Assembly (NCBI GenBank): GCA_900555875.1
Contig: USNB01000080.1
Span: 1 to 5,976, forward strand
Source: an uncultured Eubacteriales bacterium
Lineage (GTDB): Bacteria; Bacillota; Clostridia; Christensenellales; Pumilibacteraceae
Length of the DNA: 5,976 bases
Direction: 5' to 3'
Each line of letters begins with the position of its first letter. The stretch's first letter is position 1. Below are positions 5,808 through 5,976 of the stretch, piece after piece. Both the position numbers and the translations under genes were made by a program. The notes under the pieces were generated by a model that did no database searches, was not told the origin of the DNA, and saw nothing but the letters and a program-made list of their open reading frames with translations.

Positions 5808-5814
5808 ACTTCAT

Positions 5815-5951
5815 CCTTGCGCCCTTCGTGCGCTTCGCCTATACGCAAACCTTTTCCTTGCACACCGTTTTTATCCTTGCGCACCGCTATCGCTCGGCTC
5901 GCGCCGTGCGCTTCGGACAGACGCAATATCCGACATCTCTTTGGTCTATAA
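5815..5951 (-). repeat. Right-end degenerate repeat block, inverted relative to the left
   Basis: On the minus strand this reads as the left-end element. Positions 5911-5951 match 25-65 at 38 of 41 bases, and 5828-5861 match 78-111 at 29 of 34. Two units are visible: 5848-5815, which is 34 bases and matches the left unit 50-83 at 28 of 34, and 5926-5875, which carries an insertion between its core and its GCGCAAGG end. The right block is about 50 bases longer than the left between the shared segments, so units have been gained or lost. A minus-strand frame (5926-5672) is open but follows the repeat units, has no ribosome binding site, and the corresponding left copy is interrupted by TGA, so it is not called as a gene. 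Confidence 0.75.
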
Positions 5952-5976
5952 ACGCAAATTTTGCCTCGCCGCCATG

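Larger units (their letters stand above)
5618..5814. other. Non-coding DNA with short palindromes
   Basis: No gene is supported. Frames crossing this stretch run through palindromes and repeats and lack ribosome binding sites. It contains CGTCC-ATG-GGACG (5676-5688), a bulged 11-bp hairpin (5740-5766), an 8-bp hairpin (5786-5807), and the 9-base direct repeat GCATAGCGC at 5692-5700 and 5732-5740, with a shorter CATAGCG near 5627-5633. GGCGG (5762-5766) can pair alternatively with CCGCC (5775-5779). The density of small palindromes suggests a REP-like intergenic element continuous with the repeat block at 5815-5951. Confidence 0.55.

Noticed and set aside
5672..5926. 84-codon minus-strand frame in the right repeat block
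   Set aside because: It starts at TTG, lacks a ribosome binding site and its protein repeats mirror the DNA repeat units. The equivalent left copy is stopped by TGA, so it is repeat DNA and not a gene.
25..5951. Composite transposon bounded by inverted repeats
   Set aside because: There is no transposase, resolvase or target-site duplication, the repeats are degenerate multi-unit blocks, and the cargo is ordinary metabolic genes with uniform codon use.
1..5976. CRISPR array, tRNA or rRNA genes
   Set aside because: No regularly spaced identical repeats with unique spacers, and no cloverleaf or ribosomal RNA signature, were seen on either strand.

Overview
The window carries one complete three-gene transcription unit on the + strand: a family GH3 beta-glucosidase (569-3241), glgC (3275-4456) and glgD (4458-5570). 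It is flanked by non-coding, repeat-rich DNA at both ends. The paired glgC and glgD genes, the consensus sigma-A type promoter, the G-rich ribosome binding sites and the cytoplasmic GH3 enzyme with a clostridial-type C-terminal extension point to a Bacillota member, most likely an uncultured gut-type Clostridia. The moderately high GC content is compatible with this. The placement is inferred from gene content; no taxonomic marker gene is present.

Layout. Positions 1-187 hold no recognisable gene. Copies of a short degenerate repeat occupy 25-124. A consensus promoter (TTGACA 204-209, extended TGGTATAAT 223-231) follows, and its -35 box lies inside a perfect 10-bp inverted repeat. About 330 bases of transcribed leader (roughly 239-568) then precede the first start codon. 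This leader has a terminator-like hairpin with a T tract (287-317), a perfect 14-bp tandem duplication (322-349) and two further stem-loops. The three genes follow with gaps of 33 nt and 1 nt. A 15-bp perfect hairpin terminator sits directly after glgD. The last ~360 bases contain short palindromes and an inverted copy of the left-end repeat.

How the genes may work together. The GH3 enzyme has no signal peptide and probably releases glucose inside the cell from imported beta-glucosides. GlgC, paired with its degenerate partner GlgD, makes ADP-glucose from glucose-1-phosphate and ATP, the committed step of bacterial glycogen synthesis. Co-transcription would tie beta-glucoside catabolism to storage of the carbon. 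No glycogen synthase, branching enzyme or phosphorylase lies inside the unit, which closes at a strong terminator after glgD. The genes belong to known families. The least explained parts are the leader, the promoter palindrome and the terminal repeats.
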